A stretch of 64,000 bases of DNA from Phoronis australis (Eukaryota; Phoronida; Phoronidae), in contig NMRA01000301.1 in assembly GCA_002633005.1 (NCBI GenBank), positions 126,001 to 190,000 of the forward strand, in the 5' to 3' direction. Below the pieces are notes generated by a model. The model was not told the origin of the DNA, searched no databases, and saw only the letters and a list, made by a program, of their open reading frames with translations. The translations under genes and the position numbers were made by a program. Of the stretch, positions 12,701 to 26,086 are shown one piece after another. The stretch's first letter is position 1, and each line of letters starts with the position of its first letter.

Positions 12701-15700
12701 GATTTACATGTTTATGAATCTACGAAAATAAAGTGATTGATAGATGATTTTTTGACAAATAAAAGGTAATCTTGAAAGAAATGGCAATGCTTCAAAGAAT
12801 TTAGTTACAAGCTGACATTGGGAAAATTCGATCTATCATCAGATCCCAAAATACTAAAGGACTTTTGTTTTTCTGAAATAAGGTTCAAGGATACTGATGA
12901 ATGTAGGACAGCTCTACAAATTGTACCAAAGTGATCTCACAAATCAAATGACAATAAACTGTTTATTGACATAGGATCTATATTAGTGAGTTTAATTTCA
13001 CAAACCATTGATCGAAAAAGAAATTGAAGTACTTAGATAAATGAAATTAAACTCATTGCTCATCGACTTGGAAGGTTGTCTTTGTTTTCCTTTGATGTTT
13101 GTTGCTTCCAGTAGAAAAGCGCAGTGAATTTTTGGTCTTCAAAACTGAGTCGTTTGCGTGCCAGTCGACGTGTGCTTACTACACAGACACAGCACATCAT
13201 GAGTGACTGACGTCAACATGCAGTGGGCCCGTGCAGAATCTTAAAGATCCACGGGAACTGAATTTGAACTACATGCGTTGAAGTGTGAACATTTTTGGGA
13301 CCCACTCTACATCAATATCCCCAGTCACCAGTCCCTGTTTTAAGAAGGGGTTCTGAAACGGCCCCAAAGGCACTATATCAGAGACCTTGGGACCCCACCT
13401 TTCCAAACAATTCCTTCAAAGAGTGGACATGCATGTAATAAAATGAATTGTTCCCGAAACTGGATCATGATAAAACGAGCCTCGATCTTAGAGTCAGCGC
13501 AGGATAGGTACGACCTAATCTGCCTGTCTCGAGTGAATAATAGCTGAGCTGACCTGCGACTAGCTCTAGTTCATTGAATTTCATATTTCCATACTTTTAA
13601 ATCTCAGTTGCAGTTAACTGAGGCAGCTCCCTTCAGTGGGCTGGCTCAAGACCCATTCTTAGTGTCCGTGATTGCCCTCCCATGTACGTGGCGGACGTGG
13701 AGGGGGTTTCGGTACAAATATAGCGGCATCTGGAGCACGGGGGACGTGGTGGTGATAGGAAGGGGGGTAGGGTGGCGAAGTCGAATTGATATGTGCCCCC
13801 TGCCCCTACAATAATTTTTGCCTTCCCACTGGCCTGTGCAAGTACCTTGAATCATGCGGCATGTTCCATAGCAGGGGTGTACTCGAGAGCAAACTGGCAA
13901 CGGGTCAACGTCGCCTTACAGATGCTAGAAGAAGTCTGTTTCTCGTTACTATCCTCTGTTATGTTTGTGGTGGCGACAATTTCATGATGAGTTTCATTTT
14001 ACATAAATAAAAATACTATCAGATTACAAAGTACCAGGAGTAACCATGCGATAAAGGGATAGCGTGTTACAAGACTTACTTAAAAGTTGGTGAACTGAGT
14101 TTACAGATCCTGTGATATGTTCATAATTGAATATCGATATTGATGAGTGCGTTAGTTGCATTGTTCGGATATGAATATTCTAAAGCACTTTATTCACGGA
14201 ATGATCTGTAGAATGACTAATACCAGGATTTCTTCTACTGATCGTTAATTTCGTTTTGATAAAGAAAACCACTTTGAGCGACATTAGCCCTGGCTTATTG
14301 TGTTTCCGCTTACACGGAACTGACCCCACGAGTAAATATTAAAAATGGGTGTCTTATTCACTGATGTTCAAAAATCCTTCGAAAATGTTTTTTCGAAATC
14401 ACAGGCTCGCGGCTTCAACGTGGTAACAATATCTCTTTATTATTCAGAGCAATCTTATTTAAGATGTAGAGCTTTCACAAAGATCTCATAACCTACCATG
14501 CTATCAATCGTAGTTGATGCCTCGGCAGATTACCCGTGGGTTCTTCAAGTATAATTCTAATGAGGACAGTTAATACAGAAGGAAATATTACATTTACAAT
14601 TATTTATAAGCTGGCACTCAATGCAAATGCGCTGTTGTCGGTACAAAATATAGTTGCCTAGCTTCAAAACTCACCCCCTGAATTTTTAGATAACAACAGA
14701 CGTGCCACGTCGCCTGGTTCTCGCCAGCTTGCCTCTGCGTAGACGTAAGAATGGAAGCCGGGCCCTTCGTAAGCGTAAGTAGGTCCCGTGTATGGAGTTG
14801 GTGTGGGAGACTTTAAACACAAATGCATGCACACGAGATTAATTTCAGTGTTAGTAAAACGCATTCCTAGATCATTCTTATCCACATGTAGGAGTCACGG
14901 AGTCGAGACTGAAAAACAGTGGTTCGTCAACAGCAGGAGAGCTTGCAGTACTCAACTTCATTCTTATTCTCAAAAGGTGGATATGCAAGACCAAACTTCT
15001 TTAGTTAATAATGGGAAACTCACTAGCAAAAGATTCAAACATTGAAACAACGAAAAGAAAAGTTTGCCAAACAATCTCGTCGAAGCTCATAAGGACACGT
15101 GTACGACCTGCCAATGGGGACAATAGTTTGCTTATACTGTACATATCTCCAGCGTTCATTGAACGTGGTTCGCTTTTCAGTTTTATACGGAGACCTGCAA
15201 ATTATGGTCAATATGTTTCAATACCGGCAACTAATTTTGCTACTGCTGGCTCACTATTAGTTTCGTCTGATTACGACAGCGATATACTTCAAAACGAAAT
15301 TTTATTAAAGACCTAGTAAGTATTATTTTTTTTAAACTTGCTACGTAGAATGGAGGTTTAAACAATCTGATGCTCTCCAAAACTTGAGGAGAATTTGCTT
15401 CCGTGATGTTGAACACCGTCACTGCTGCCTGACAAAAATGCGAGAACAGAACCCTGATAAAAGTTAGATGATTACCTTTTATACCACAATATCCGATTGT
15501 AATGACCAATACAACCGTTAAATAATCCCCTTCAGTTATGTAACGGCGTTCAAGAACATTTGGCGGGAAACCGAGGCCGGTTTCGAACCCGATCCGCAAA
15601 AGTTTCGGGCCGTCGACTTTACCACTGGACCACTCTGCAGCTGACGTCATTGAACGTCAAAATAGAATACTTAAGTGAGCACGCTCAACAATCGCATGTT

Positions 15701-18700
15701 CAACAAACGGCATTGTACCGACATTTATACGCTATGGAAAAAAGACGCATAATTTCCATAAAACGATATTTTAATTCAGTTAAATTATCTCCCAATTTCT
15801 CTCGCTTGTAAATCATCGATCTCCAACTTGAAAAGGGTATCCTGTCGTCAGGATCCTTTGACTTGGGCATTATACTCAGTAACCTGGGGTAATCTACTGC
15901 AGCAGACGATATTTTCCCGGTCGAAGCTCAGCGTGGTTAAATGTTTAATAATCATGACTAGTTGCTAAGCCTAAATTTATAGATTCACTTTATTTCCGTT
16001 CTGTTTAAATTTTCAAGTGCTTTTGAATAAAATATAATTTTGACAAAAATAACTCGGCTTTTCTCAAAAGGCCAAGACTACCGACACCGGGCCTCTGGGC
16101 ATAGAAAGTAGTTACAAAGCCGAGGCCAGTCGAGAAAGGTAGATCGTTTCATCGCAGTGTTTCACGTTCGGTATGTGGTATAAGTAGATTATTACATGTT
16201 CTCAGTCGTTATCCCCCTTATCTAGAGCCCTCGTGGATTTTGGAGCATTATCGCTCTCGGGGTTAACGCCCTCGGGCGATAATTTTCCAAAATCCACTCG
16301 GGCTCTAGATTACGGGAGATAACGACTTCGCCATGTAATAATCTATATTCATACCACATTATATGCCTGACATGGCCAATACAACCGTTAAATAACCCAT
16401 TTAGTTATTTACCGCCCGTTGAATAACATTTTGGCGGAAACTCTGACCGGTTTCGAACATATTCAGGACGAGTTTCGAGTCGTCGACTTTACCACTGCAC
16501 CACTCAGCAACTGACGTAATCGAACGTGAAAATAGAATATTTACTTGAGCACACTCAACAATCGCATGTTCAACAAACGGCATTGTACCGACATTTATAC
16601 TGTACGTTATGAAAAATAAGACGCACAATTTTAATAAAAACAATACCTTTAACTTAGTAAAGTCTATCTGTCATTCTCTCTCACTTATAAATCGTGGATC
16701 TCTAGGTTGGATACGAGTGACGTGTCGTCGGGATCCTTTGACTTGGATATTTTACTCAGTAACCAGTGGTAACCTATTTCGGCAGACGCTATTTTCACGG
16801 TGGAAGCTTAGCATGATAACACGTGTAGTAAGCTAGACTGATTGCTTAAAATTATTTTACAGAATCACTTTATTTCTAGTTTGTTTCAATTTTTATTTGG
16901 TTTTAAGTAAAAACATCATTTTAACAAGAACAACTCGGCGTTTTTTAATTGGTCACGACCTCTGATCCCGGTCTCTGACGTAGAAAATAATTACAAAAGT
17001 CGAGGCGAAACGAGAAAGGTAGATCGATTTGTTGCTATGTTTATCGTTCAGTATGTGGTATAAATTCATTATTACATGTTCTGAGTCGTTATCCCTCTTA
17101 AATAGATCCCTCGTGGATTTTGGAGAATTATCAGTTACAAAATCCACTCGGGCTCAAGATTACGGTGGATAACGACTTTACCGTGTATTAATCTATATTT
17201 ATCCTGTAAACCCACTGAAGAAACATCTTAACATTATGAAAAACATCAGTGAAGGGTAAATACCAACCTATCCTCACCTGGCCCATGTGCATACATGCGC
17301 AGTTAAAGACCTGGGCCAGAATCTAATCTCAGAACCCTAAATCCCAATCCTTTACTACAATTCCGTTCTACTTAGGTACAAACTAAACCTAAATACTGGT
17401 GGTTAATGGAAATTATGCTTACACGCATGCTTTTTAGTGCCAGTTTGCCATTGGAGACCTAAAGATTCAAACACTGACGTACTTCATGAAGAATGAGAAG
17501 GGTGAATTAAGTTTTAACTAAAATAAAACCGGAAATTTTACCCGAGTTTCGAAAGTAGTTGGTCATTGATACTGGAATGCTTTTATGGGATTGAAACCAC
17601 TTTTTTCATTCCGAAGGTGGAGATTTTGGTCGCACGTGCAAGCTAATGCCTTGGGATCTACAAAACAGTCTAGAACTTCGCACTGCAAGTGCCCCCTGTG
17701 TGGCAAACTATTGCCAAACACTCCCAGTCGATTGACGAATATTGGAGGTTAGCCAACTCACTTTTCTTTGCGACCAGCTGTAATCTGCCTTTGGATCGTT
17801 GAAGAATTTGCCGCACAGGTAGCCTGTTTCAAAGTCACATGACAGGACCAGCTTGGAAACATCCAGCTTTTTCATCACAAAGCTATCCAGGGCGATGTCG
17901 CCTTTCCTCGATTTAGATTTTGTGCCAGTGATTACAAGCTGTAACACAGGTCAAATGTCAACTGTAGAATGGGAAGGCTTTCTATCAACAGATATTTTTG
18001 ACTTGGTGCCGTTCGTGTTTATGTGTATTTGTGCGTGCGCGCGCGCGTGCGCGCGTGTGTGTGTGTGTGTGCGTGCTTGCGTGCGTGCGTGCGTGTTTCT
18101 GTGTACGTATGCTTTCAACTCCAGGCTCTTATCCTGCTAGTATGTTTAGTATGACGTCAATTTGACGTGTTGGACCCAGTCAAGGCAAGTTGGAGTGACA
18201 AAATCAAAAACAATAATAATACTTAGGCCAGATTCATGTATCGCTCCAAGGTATTAAGGATGTGGAAAACAGCATGCTTATTAGCTGGTATTCTTATTTC
18301 TTTCGAACTCCCCAACTTCCCAGGAAGACATACAACTGGTAAAAGCGTTGTTGATGCACACCGATTAATCCAAACACATAACTTCTGAAATATTTCAAGT
18401 GCTAAAATGCCCTCGTGAAAAACTCCCAAAACAAGCAAAATTTTTGAAAATGTGATGTGACATTTCTAGTTCGATTTGTGGCTCCACACTCCGTCACAAT
18501 TGTCATATATAAGACATCATTAAACATCTGAACAAATCTTGCATTGGCTCGCTTTTGCATGGTGGGCATCACATTAGAATTGAAATTACTTGCAAAAACT
18601 ACTTTTTATTCATGCAAGGTGGGATTAAAGAGGGTTTCGATGACTTAAGCACAGGCTGATCACACACCTGTACACGCTATCATCCGGACAGCCTCCTTCG

Positions 18701-21700
18701 TTTGACCCACTCATTTATCTCACTTCACAGCAGTTAAATGTAGTATAACTTTGACAACCTAGCCTTTATTATTGACCACAGTAGCGAATTACCATAAGGA
18801 CTACTAGCGAAGAGCAACGACGAGAAGTCCATAATTAGGCAGCAAGAATTTTCGGATTTTGCAGGGCAAGTTTTCGAAGTGGACTGCTGATCAGATTCGT
18901 ACGAAAATTTCCAATTCTAGTTGCTCTCTGAATGGTACACCAGAACGCTATAAGGAATTTCTTTTACGTTGTTCTAGACGGGCTGTTCGGAAGAGGACTT
19001 CTTTAATTGTCACGTTATCCCCCGTGAATGCGTGTGCGCAGTCCGTCATTGACTGATGCTAATAGCTTTCGTTACCATGAGACTACCGGTTGAGGTTAAT
19101 TGCTTAAGTAATGTCTGTTGTATACACTTGGGTCAATTTCAACAACAGCTACACTTGATTGACCAATAACTTGCTATCTCTCTTGCTGGGTCACAGTTGT
19201 ATAGACACTTGATGAAGTCGGTAACTTCTGGTTCTGTAACTGCTGGCTGTATAACTGTGCAACCTTCAATAAGTCGTGCCTGCGTAGTTATAGATCCTTA
19301 CAATGTACTGAAATTTTCCACCACTTCAAGTACATCCACGAACTTTTAGAATCAAGCCTATCCATCTATAAATGATATGATAGGCTCTAGAACTTTCCAG
19401 GGCATGGTTTTATGTGATGAGTAAACAATATGCACCTTATAGAGTGTTTTCAAGTATTATGCTGGCAGACTACACATTCATTGACCTGTCAAAAATAGGT
19501 GAAGTCGATCGGATACTGATTGCTAGCAAAATACAGCCGAAAAAATTGTGTAACTAAAATCAATGTCAGTCTATTCTAGAAAAACATGTCTTTCGGAGAA
19601 AAATCATTTTTAACTCACAATTATCTAGCATGCACAAAATCTTTTATTTCGTCAGGACATTCTTACGTTCCAGAGTTTGTTAATTGTTAGTTGGGTCAGG
19701 TAGTCTGCAATTTAGATTTACCTGGGATATCCTTGGCATGGATCTTTTAATTCAGGAGCACCAATGCCCATCGCATAACTCATGGACTCTCAGTTTTGCA
19801 GTACTGGATGTACTATAACAGTTTGTCGTCTCTATACATCACGAACTCCGCTTTTTATAGATACAAGTGGAAGAATTAAACAATGTATGCTATCGCCTAA
19901 CACCTCCTGTGCATCATGGATCTGCATCAGCTTGTGGTCACCCAAAGCATTCTGCTTCGTCCCCATCCGATGTCCAAAAAACTCCAATCATTGACAGTCA
20001 ATGCCGCGCTTCGACGTTCTTATAATGAAACCTGCTTGTCTCTCTAGCTGAAACAAGTCGTTTAATTTAAGGAGACGTTCTTCCCAGGTGGTTGTGTGCA
20101 GTAGTATATCATCGGCATACATGTGCTGTTCGAAGTCATCTACACCCATTAACTTCCTCTGCATCATATGGTCACCGAGCTCAGCAGGCCTAAATGCATC
20201 GTGTTTAACTACTAAAGGCCACCAGGGCTCATGAATGGCGTGTCTTTGTTTTCACGTGCTTCATCAACGGTAATATACCTGTAGCCTTTCTTGACGTTAT
20301 TCGGGGCTGCACATTAGTTCGTTGGTTACCACATTCAGGCAATCGTTGTCAAAACTGAAGCTTGCAGTAGCATCCGTTTTATCTGCCAACAGTGCAGTTT
20401 AGGTATAACATGAAGATTCAATAATACCCACCTTCAACATCTGCTGTATTTCCTTCTTCAATAGGTCAATAGTAGAGGGCATCTGATGTGGTATCACTCT
20501 CACCGGCTATTCTGTAGTCAACTCATCTGCAATCTCGCTTCGACAAGGTCACGCCCTTCAATCAATACAACACATAACTGTGCAGCTTCTTACCTGTCTT
20601 CGATACTTTCAGTCGTGTGTTTTTGATACGCGTTCAACCGATTGGCATGCAATAGCTCAGTCATGCAATTGAAATAGACCTTGTACTCCATACATATGAC
20701 AGCTTCCCTTTACTTTACATACATATCGTATCTTCAACTTTATGGAAGGCGTATTGCGATATGTGCGAGGTAACGACGGTCTTTGCTCCCCTCGAAACTA
20801 TCTGTCTCTGGAATTATTGTCCCAGCAATGCTTCCGTTGGCACTCGACCTTAAACAAGCTTTCCCTAGCCATTTCACGTGTTTCCTCCAGGCGGCTCCTG
20901 AGCTGTAATATGCAGGTAGCTGTTTGGAAACTCGTCGATGTCCAGTGGCCAATCAGAATCTGTATACAGCCTCTCCACATGTCAAACCGTACAGCAACAC
21001 AAGAGGGTGAAAATTCTGTTCTGGGACGAGCTCCTTCCCTGTAAGCGAATAGGGCGGCTAGCAGATAAGGTCCCGTAACCTTCGTCTCTTATGACATATT
21101 TTCCTCAGCATGGCGTTCAAAACGCCATTGATTCTCTTACGGTCCACCCTTACAGCGTGGGCCGAAACGAGAGTCGTGCGCAGCTGTTGTCCACTCACAT
21201 GTCTGCTGACTTCATTATATACGGCGGGAAACTTGTTCCTCGATCACTCAGGAACTTTCGTAGGAACCCTACTCTGTTGAAGAATTACAGCAGTGCTTCA
21301 CTCACGCTCCTTATCCCTCTATCTACAGTAGCTTCACCACTTTGAGGTACCTGGTTGCTTTCTGAGACCTACCGTTTCATTCTACAAATGTATCATTGGC
21401 TCTGGAATTTCAAACAAGCAAATTTCCAGAGCATATTACAACGTAGATATTATTCTACTACACCTACAAATACATGTAGATGAGATAATCACTAAACTGG
21501 CATAAATATGTCAGATGAGTTAGGTGTTCATTGCCAATGAACAAATAGCTTAGTCAAAAAAACATGTGCAATTGACGTCTGACTGTACTCCTGGCAGCAA
21601 ATGTGAATAAAAAAATCATAAATTGAATGAAACGTTATGGCATTTTCTAAAAATTACTATGCTTTTTAGAATTATCCATGGACAATCGTACCAAAAGGAA

Positions 21701-24700
21701 ATTTGGCCGTTTTATAGATGTCTTAATTTTGCTCTGAATGTACCTCTTTTTTCCCAAAATGTAACCAAAATAGATATGGGCACACAATCCATTAAATTAT
21801 AATTTTTATTAATTTACAAATCAACGTCTATATGCTTTATATTTTCAGAAAATTAATGTTTATAGTTCTTTAAAAAAATTGAGTAAATACATTAGCTTGT
21901 AATCAATGATTTACATTACCTCAAACATGGGTCTGAAGGGCACCAATTCGCAATCCTATGCTTACGTTTCCGAGTATGCCACTAGCAGCATCCAAGATTG
22001 CAGTGCAACCCGAGAATGGGGGAGGCACAACAAACGTCGTGATGAAGAATGGGTCTACAGTTCTCGGCTTAGGCCCTGAACTTGGCGAACCCCCCCCCCC
22101 TCTTGCCAGTGCCTTCAAGGTTTGTGATCATGCATAATATACCCTATTCATTACAGATTGTCTTTGGATTAAAACAAAAGTGAAATAAGCTTCTTCAGAA
22201 AATCATAATTCAATGAGTACTGAACTACAGAACAAAAATATTGCTTAAGCAAAAGCAGATGCGTATAAAACTGTACTCTACAAATCAAACATTCTATATA
22301 CTACAAAAAGTTAAACAAAAACCAACAAGTGCATCGCAACACGGACCTGTTGGTAAACTACTTCCTGAAGAACACTCTGAGGTAAGGCTGCTCTCAACAA
22401 TGATTGTTAGTTTCGTGATCGCTGTTTGATGAGCCAATCCTCAGCGTGTTAAATGCACAGATTTTCTTACATGCTCACAATAATGTCTACCTTTGTTTTT
22501 TCGGTCGCCGTAAAGTTGTATTCAGATGATTGCCATACGTTGCCTTGGTTACCGGACTTTTGAAACAACACGGTTTCAGTACCACTTTCCGTCACAGTAC
22601 TCAAAGTAAGAGTCCCCATACGTGAAGAGCCGTACATGTGCCATTTGAAGGAGAAAAAATAATCGTCAGCTGAAAGAAGACGTGTCGGGCTTTAAAGTCT
22701 CAGAACGTGTCACAATGTTGAGAGGCTTGAAATGAAAACCTCTGGAAAGTCAAGGAAATATTTCCTAACGTTGAGGAGCCACTTGGCTCTACACGTGACC
22801 TGTTCATATCTAAGGCACTTAAACCATGCCAAACCTGCAAACTCGTGTCACGCATTAGTGGAATTCCGCGGTAAGTCGTGGTATTTTGGCATTTTTTATC
22901 TATGCAATATTATTACTGAATATACAACCAACATTGCACATGGGATTCTTTGTGCAATTTGCACTGCACCAGTTTCACAAATATCAATACGTCATTCAGC
23001 TTGAGCATGCAAAGCCCTACAGAAGTGTATTTGGCAGGTAATGAAGTATTACCAGTTGCCATATTTCTTCCAATTCTTGTTGGACTGAGTTCCGTAGAAG
23101 CAAGAGTCCCACACAAGAAGTTGACATCTTGTGAAGTCTTACATTTTTGTTTGGTTCTCGCGTCGACGGAACGCACCCCACAACACCACTCTGTACATGA
23201 GCTTCTATATGCTGACATATGCCTTAGTAAAATCATTTCCAGACTCTTCCCTTTAATGGATTTCGTTTTGTAAAGTCTTCAATACACAGACGCAGGTCCA
23301 ACTTGCCTCCCTTTCAAATTTCACCTCACAATTTTGTAATTGTCAAGCTAAATCTTAACATTTAGTTCACAAAATATTGGGCTAAAAACGCTATGCCATT
23401 TGCTGTTACATTGCCCAAAACACCATGGGGTAATTCACCTTTGTCGTGATCGAGACCTTGAAAAAGCAATAGGCTGGTGTAAAGAAATTGTTGAGTAAAG
23501 ACGTTGCTAGTCTTGATTGGTTTGGACCTAGATTTTAAATCAAAACCAATGATAACACCATGTCCCCTGGTGGAATTTCACTACCCTTGAAAGTTATTAA
23601 GTTTCGCCTTGCAAGTCTGTGGCCCCAGGTCAGCTAACGCCAATCAGCATCAAATTACATCGAAGCCTCATAATTAGAAGACAGGTTGACAGGTCTGGAA
23701 ATATTGTTCACCAATTAGCTGGTTTTGTGGATACATAATGATGCAAATGAGAAACAAATCAACCTTTCTGGGTTCCACTAAGCAAAAAACACTTCGACTT
23801 TTTCGATCCGTAATTTAGGGTAATCATTTTTTTCTGGCCTCCTGGGACCCATTTTTACAAAAAATAAGCAAGGCAGTCTATGAAATGCAGTTTCATGAAT
23901 AATCTTGGAAATTTGTTTGCAACAATTTGGCTATAATTGGAATCTCCTTTACGTGAGAAGACCCAAGTATGGTTGGACTATCAAGTTCAGTAAGACGCAC
24001 TACATTGTCTGTACGAATCTTGCCACCTTTCCAATCGAAAGAAGACGATCTTCTATTTTACAAAGTCTAAGGACATGATATTTTGCCAAAAACATCAATG
24101 ACATTTGTTCTTCAACACTGTACAGTGATAATAGTCTTACATTTTGGTCTTGATGACCAAAATAATATTACGCGTACCACATTGTCCCGGACTGGATTAG
24201 ACCAAATTTAGCCTTAATTTAGAAATTTAAGAACTTTCATGAAATGGGGCTCATACTTTTGGTCGATCTAATTTATGACAGGAATACTTTTGTGAAAGTA
24301 GCCCCAGGAAACATGCACTGGTCTTTTCCCGTGATAGCACACCTACATGTACAAGGGGAAATCAACAATACAATTGTTCGAAATTCAAAACAATTGCCCG
24401 AACTCCAAAACCAGTCGGCTGCACTGCAAAACCAAATGGGATGAAATGAGTGGGGGACGTCGCCCATCCCTGCCTCCTCAGACCTTGATTATTGGTTTTC
24501 ATCACTCGTCACCTCCCTGGCACCTCAGTGACATTAAAAACAATCTCTTGCAACACCCTCACGCCAGCTAGTTCTAATGAGATGATACATATGAACCTGT
24601 ACTACATGTATTTTTCACCATTATTCGCTGGCGAACAATGTATGTCTTAAATTAACCTTATTCTACCGTGCAGGCAGTCCTTTTTACTAGGAACCAGGCG

Positions 24701-25928
24701 GGACCAACATTTCACCGAGATTACCCAGGACATAAAATATCATAATTTTCGCTTCCTTAACTTGAAGCCCGGTTCTAAACTTTGCACCTTAAACTTATTT
24801 CTCATCCTCCCAATAAATGTTAATTATTGACTGCACTTGTCATCAAGATAAGGAAAACTGTGAGTCCAGTTTGATAGGACTAAATCTGCCATGTTGTGAT
24901 ATTATACTAGGACAATCTATGTGTAGGTTAAGGCATCATATCACCGTACGTTAAGGCATCATATCACCGTACGTTAAGGCATCATATCACCGTACGTTAA
25001 GGCATCATATCACCGTACGTTAAGGCATCATATCACCGTACGTTAAGGCATCATATCACCGTACGTTAAGGCATCATATCACCGTACGTTAAGGCATCAT
25101 ATCACCGTACGTTAAGGCATCATATCACCGTACGTTAAGGCATCATATCACCGTACGTTAAGGCATCATATCACCGTACGTTAAGGCATCATATCACCGT
25201 ACGTTAAGGCATCATATCACCGTACGTTAAGGCATCATATCACCGTACGTTAAGGCATCATATCACCGTACGTTAAGGCATCATATCACCGTACGTTAAG
25301 GCATCATATCACCGTACGTTAAGGCATCATATCACCGTACGTTAAGGCATCATATCACCGTACGTTTGAAGTAGTCCGTGTATATGGTGGCTTTGGCGTT
25401 TCTTTCAGGTGCTCTCACATCTGCGTAGATGTACGGAGTGCCCCGATCCCCGCCAGTAGGACCTGTGCCTCTGGTTGGCGTGGAACCCTGGAAATAATTT
25501 AAAAGGCTGAGGTTGTCAGTGAACCAGCACCTCAAAACTGGATTTCCGAATAAAATCAGATTTTCCGGCAATAAGATATTTTAATTAGTTCAATGAAGCG
25601 AGCTCCGTGTTTTTCTTTCGTTGGCAAATGTAGATTTATACTCATTAAAACGAATGATATACAGAAATCCAAGTACATCTGGGAATGAATTGTTATCTAA
25701 GCCTACGTATTCAATATAGTGCTCACATCACGCTTTTTGGAAAGCCAAAGCAGAAAAGATTCAGGGACACATATTTTCGATGCCCGAATACTTAAAAGCA
25801 TTCAACTCACATCCGCAGAAACACAGGAATTCTTATTTTTTTTACATTGTATGTACATGTATATACACGTGTATATACACAAACACACACACACACACAC
25901 ATATAGACACACACACACACACACACAT

Positions 25929-25960
<32 letters not shown>

Positions 25961-26044
25961 GTATGGACACATGTATATATATATATATATATATCACATA
26001 TAGACACACACACACACATATATATATATATATGTGGACACATG

Positions 26045-26086
<42 letters not shown>

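Larger units (their letters stand above)
15478..16360. repeat. Composite repeat copy A (tRNA-like module, body, foldback end)
   Basis: A unit of about 870 bp repeated head to tail with 16361-17212. Shared landmarks in order are: CCAATACAACCGTTAAATAA, the tRNA-like module, CAATCGCATGTTCAACAAAC, CATCGATCTCCA, GTCGTC.GGATCCTTTGACTT, GATTCACTTTATTTC, GAAAGGTAGATCG and GTATGTGGTATAA, then a hairpin. Copies A and B lie in intron 15 of the astacin gene. Confidence 0.8.
16361..17212. repeat. Composite repeat copy B
   Basis: The second tandem copy, perhaps 75-80 percent similar to copy A by eye, with the same order of landmarks and its own tRNA-like module and terminal hairpin. Divergence shows an old duplication or two independent insertions of the same element. 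Confidence 0.8.

Noticed and set aside
13608-14010. Several overlapping open frames in intron 16
   Set aside because: Frames are open on both strands in a locally GC-richer patch, without motifs or splice support.
15575-16510. Two tRNA genes on the minus strand
   Set aside because: A and B boxes are present, but the acceptor stem is not complementary and the modules sit inside a dispersed repeat, so they are SINE-type sequences.
24928-25364. CRISPR array
   Set aside because: The 23 bp units are directly adjacent with no spacers, in an animal intron.
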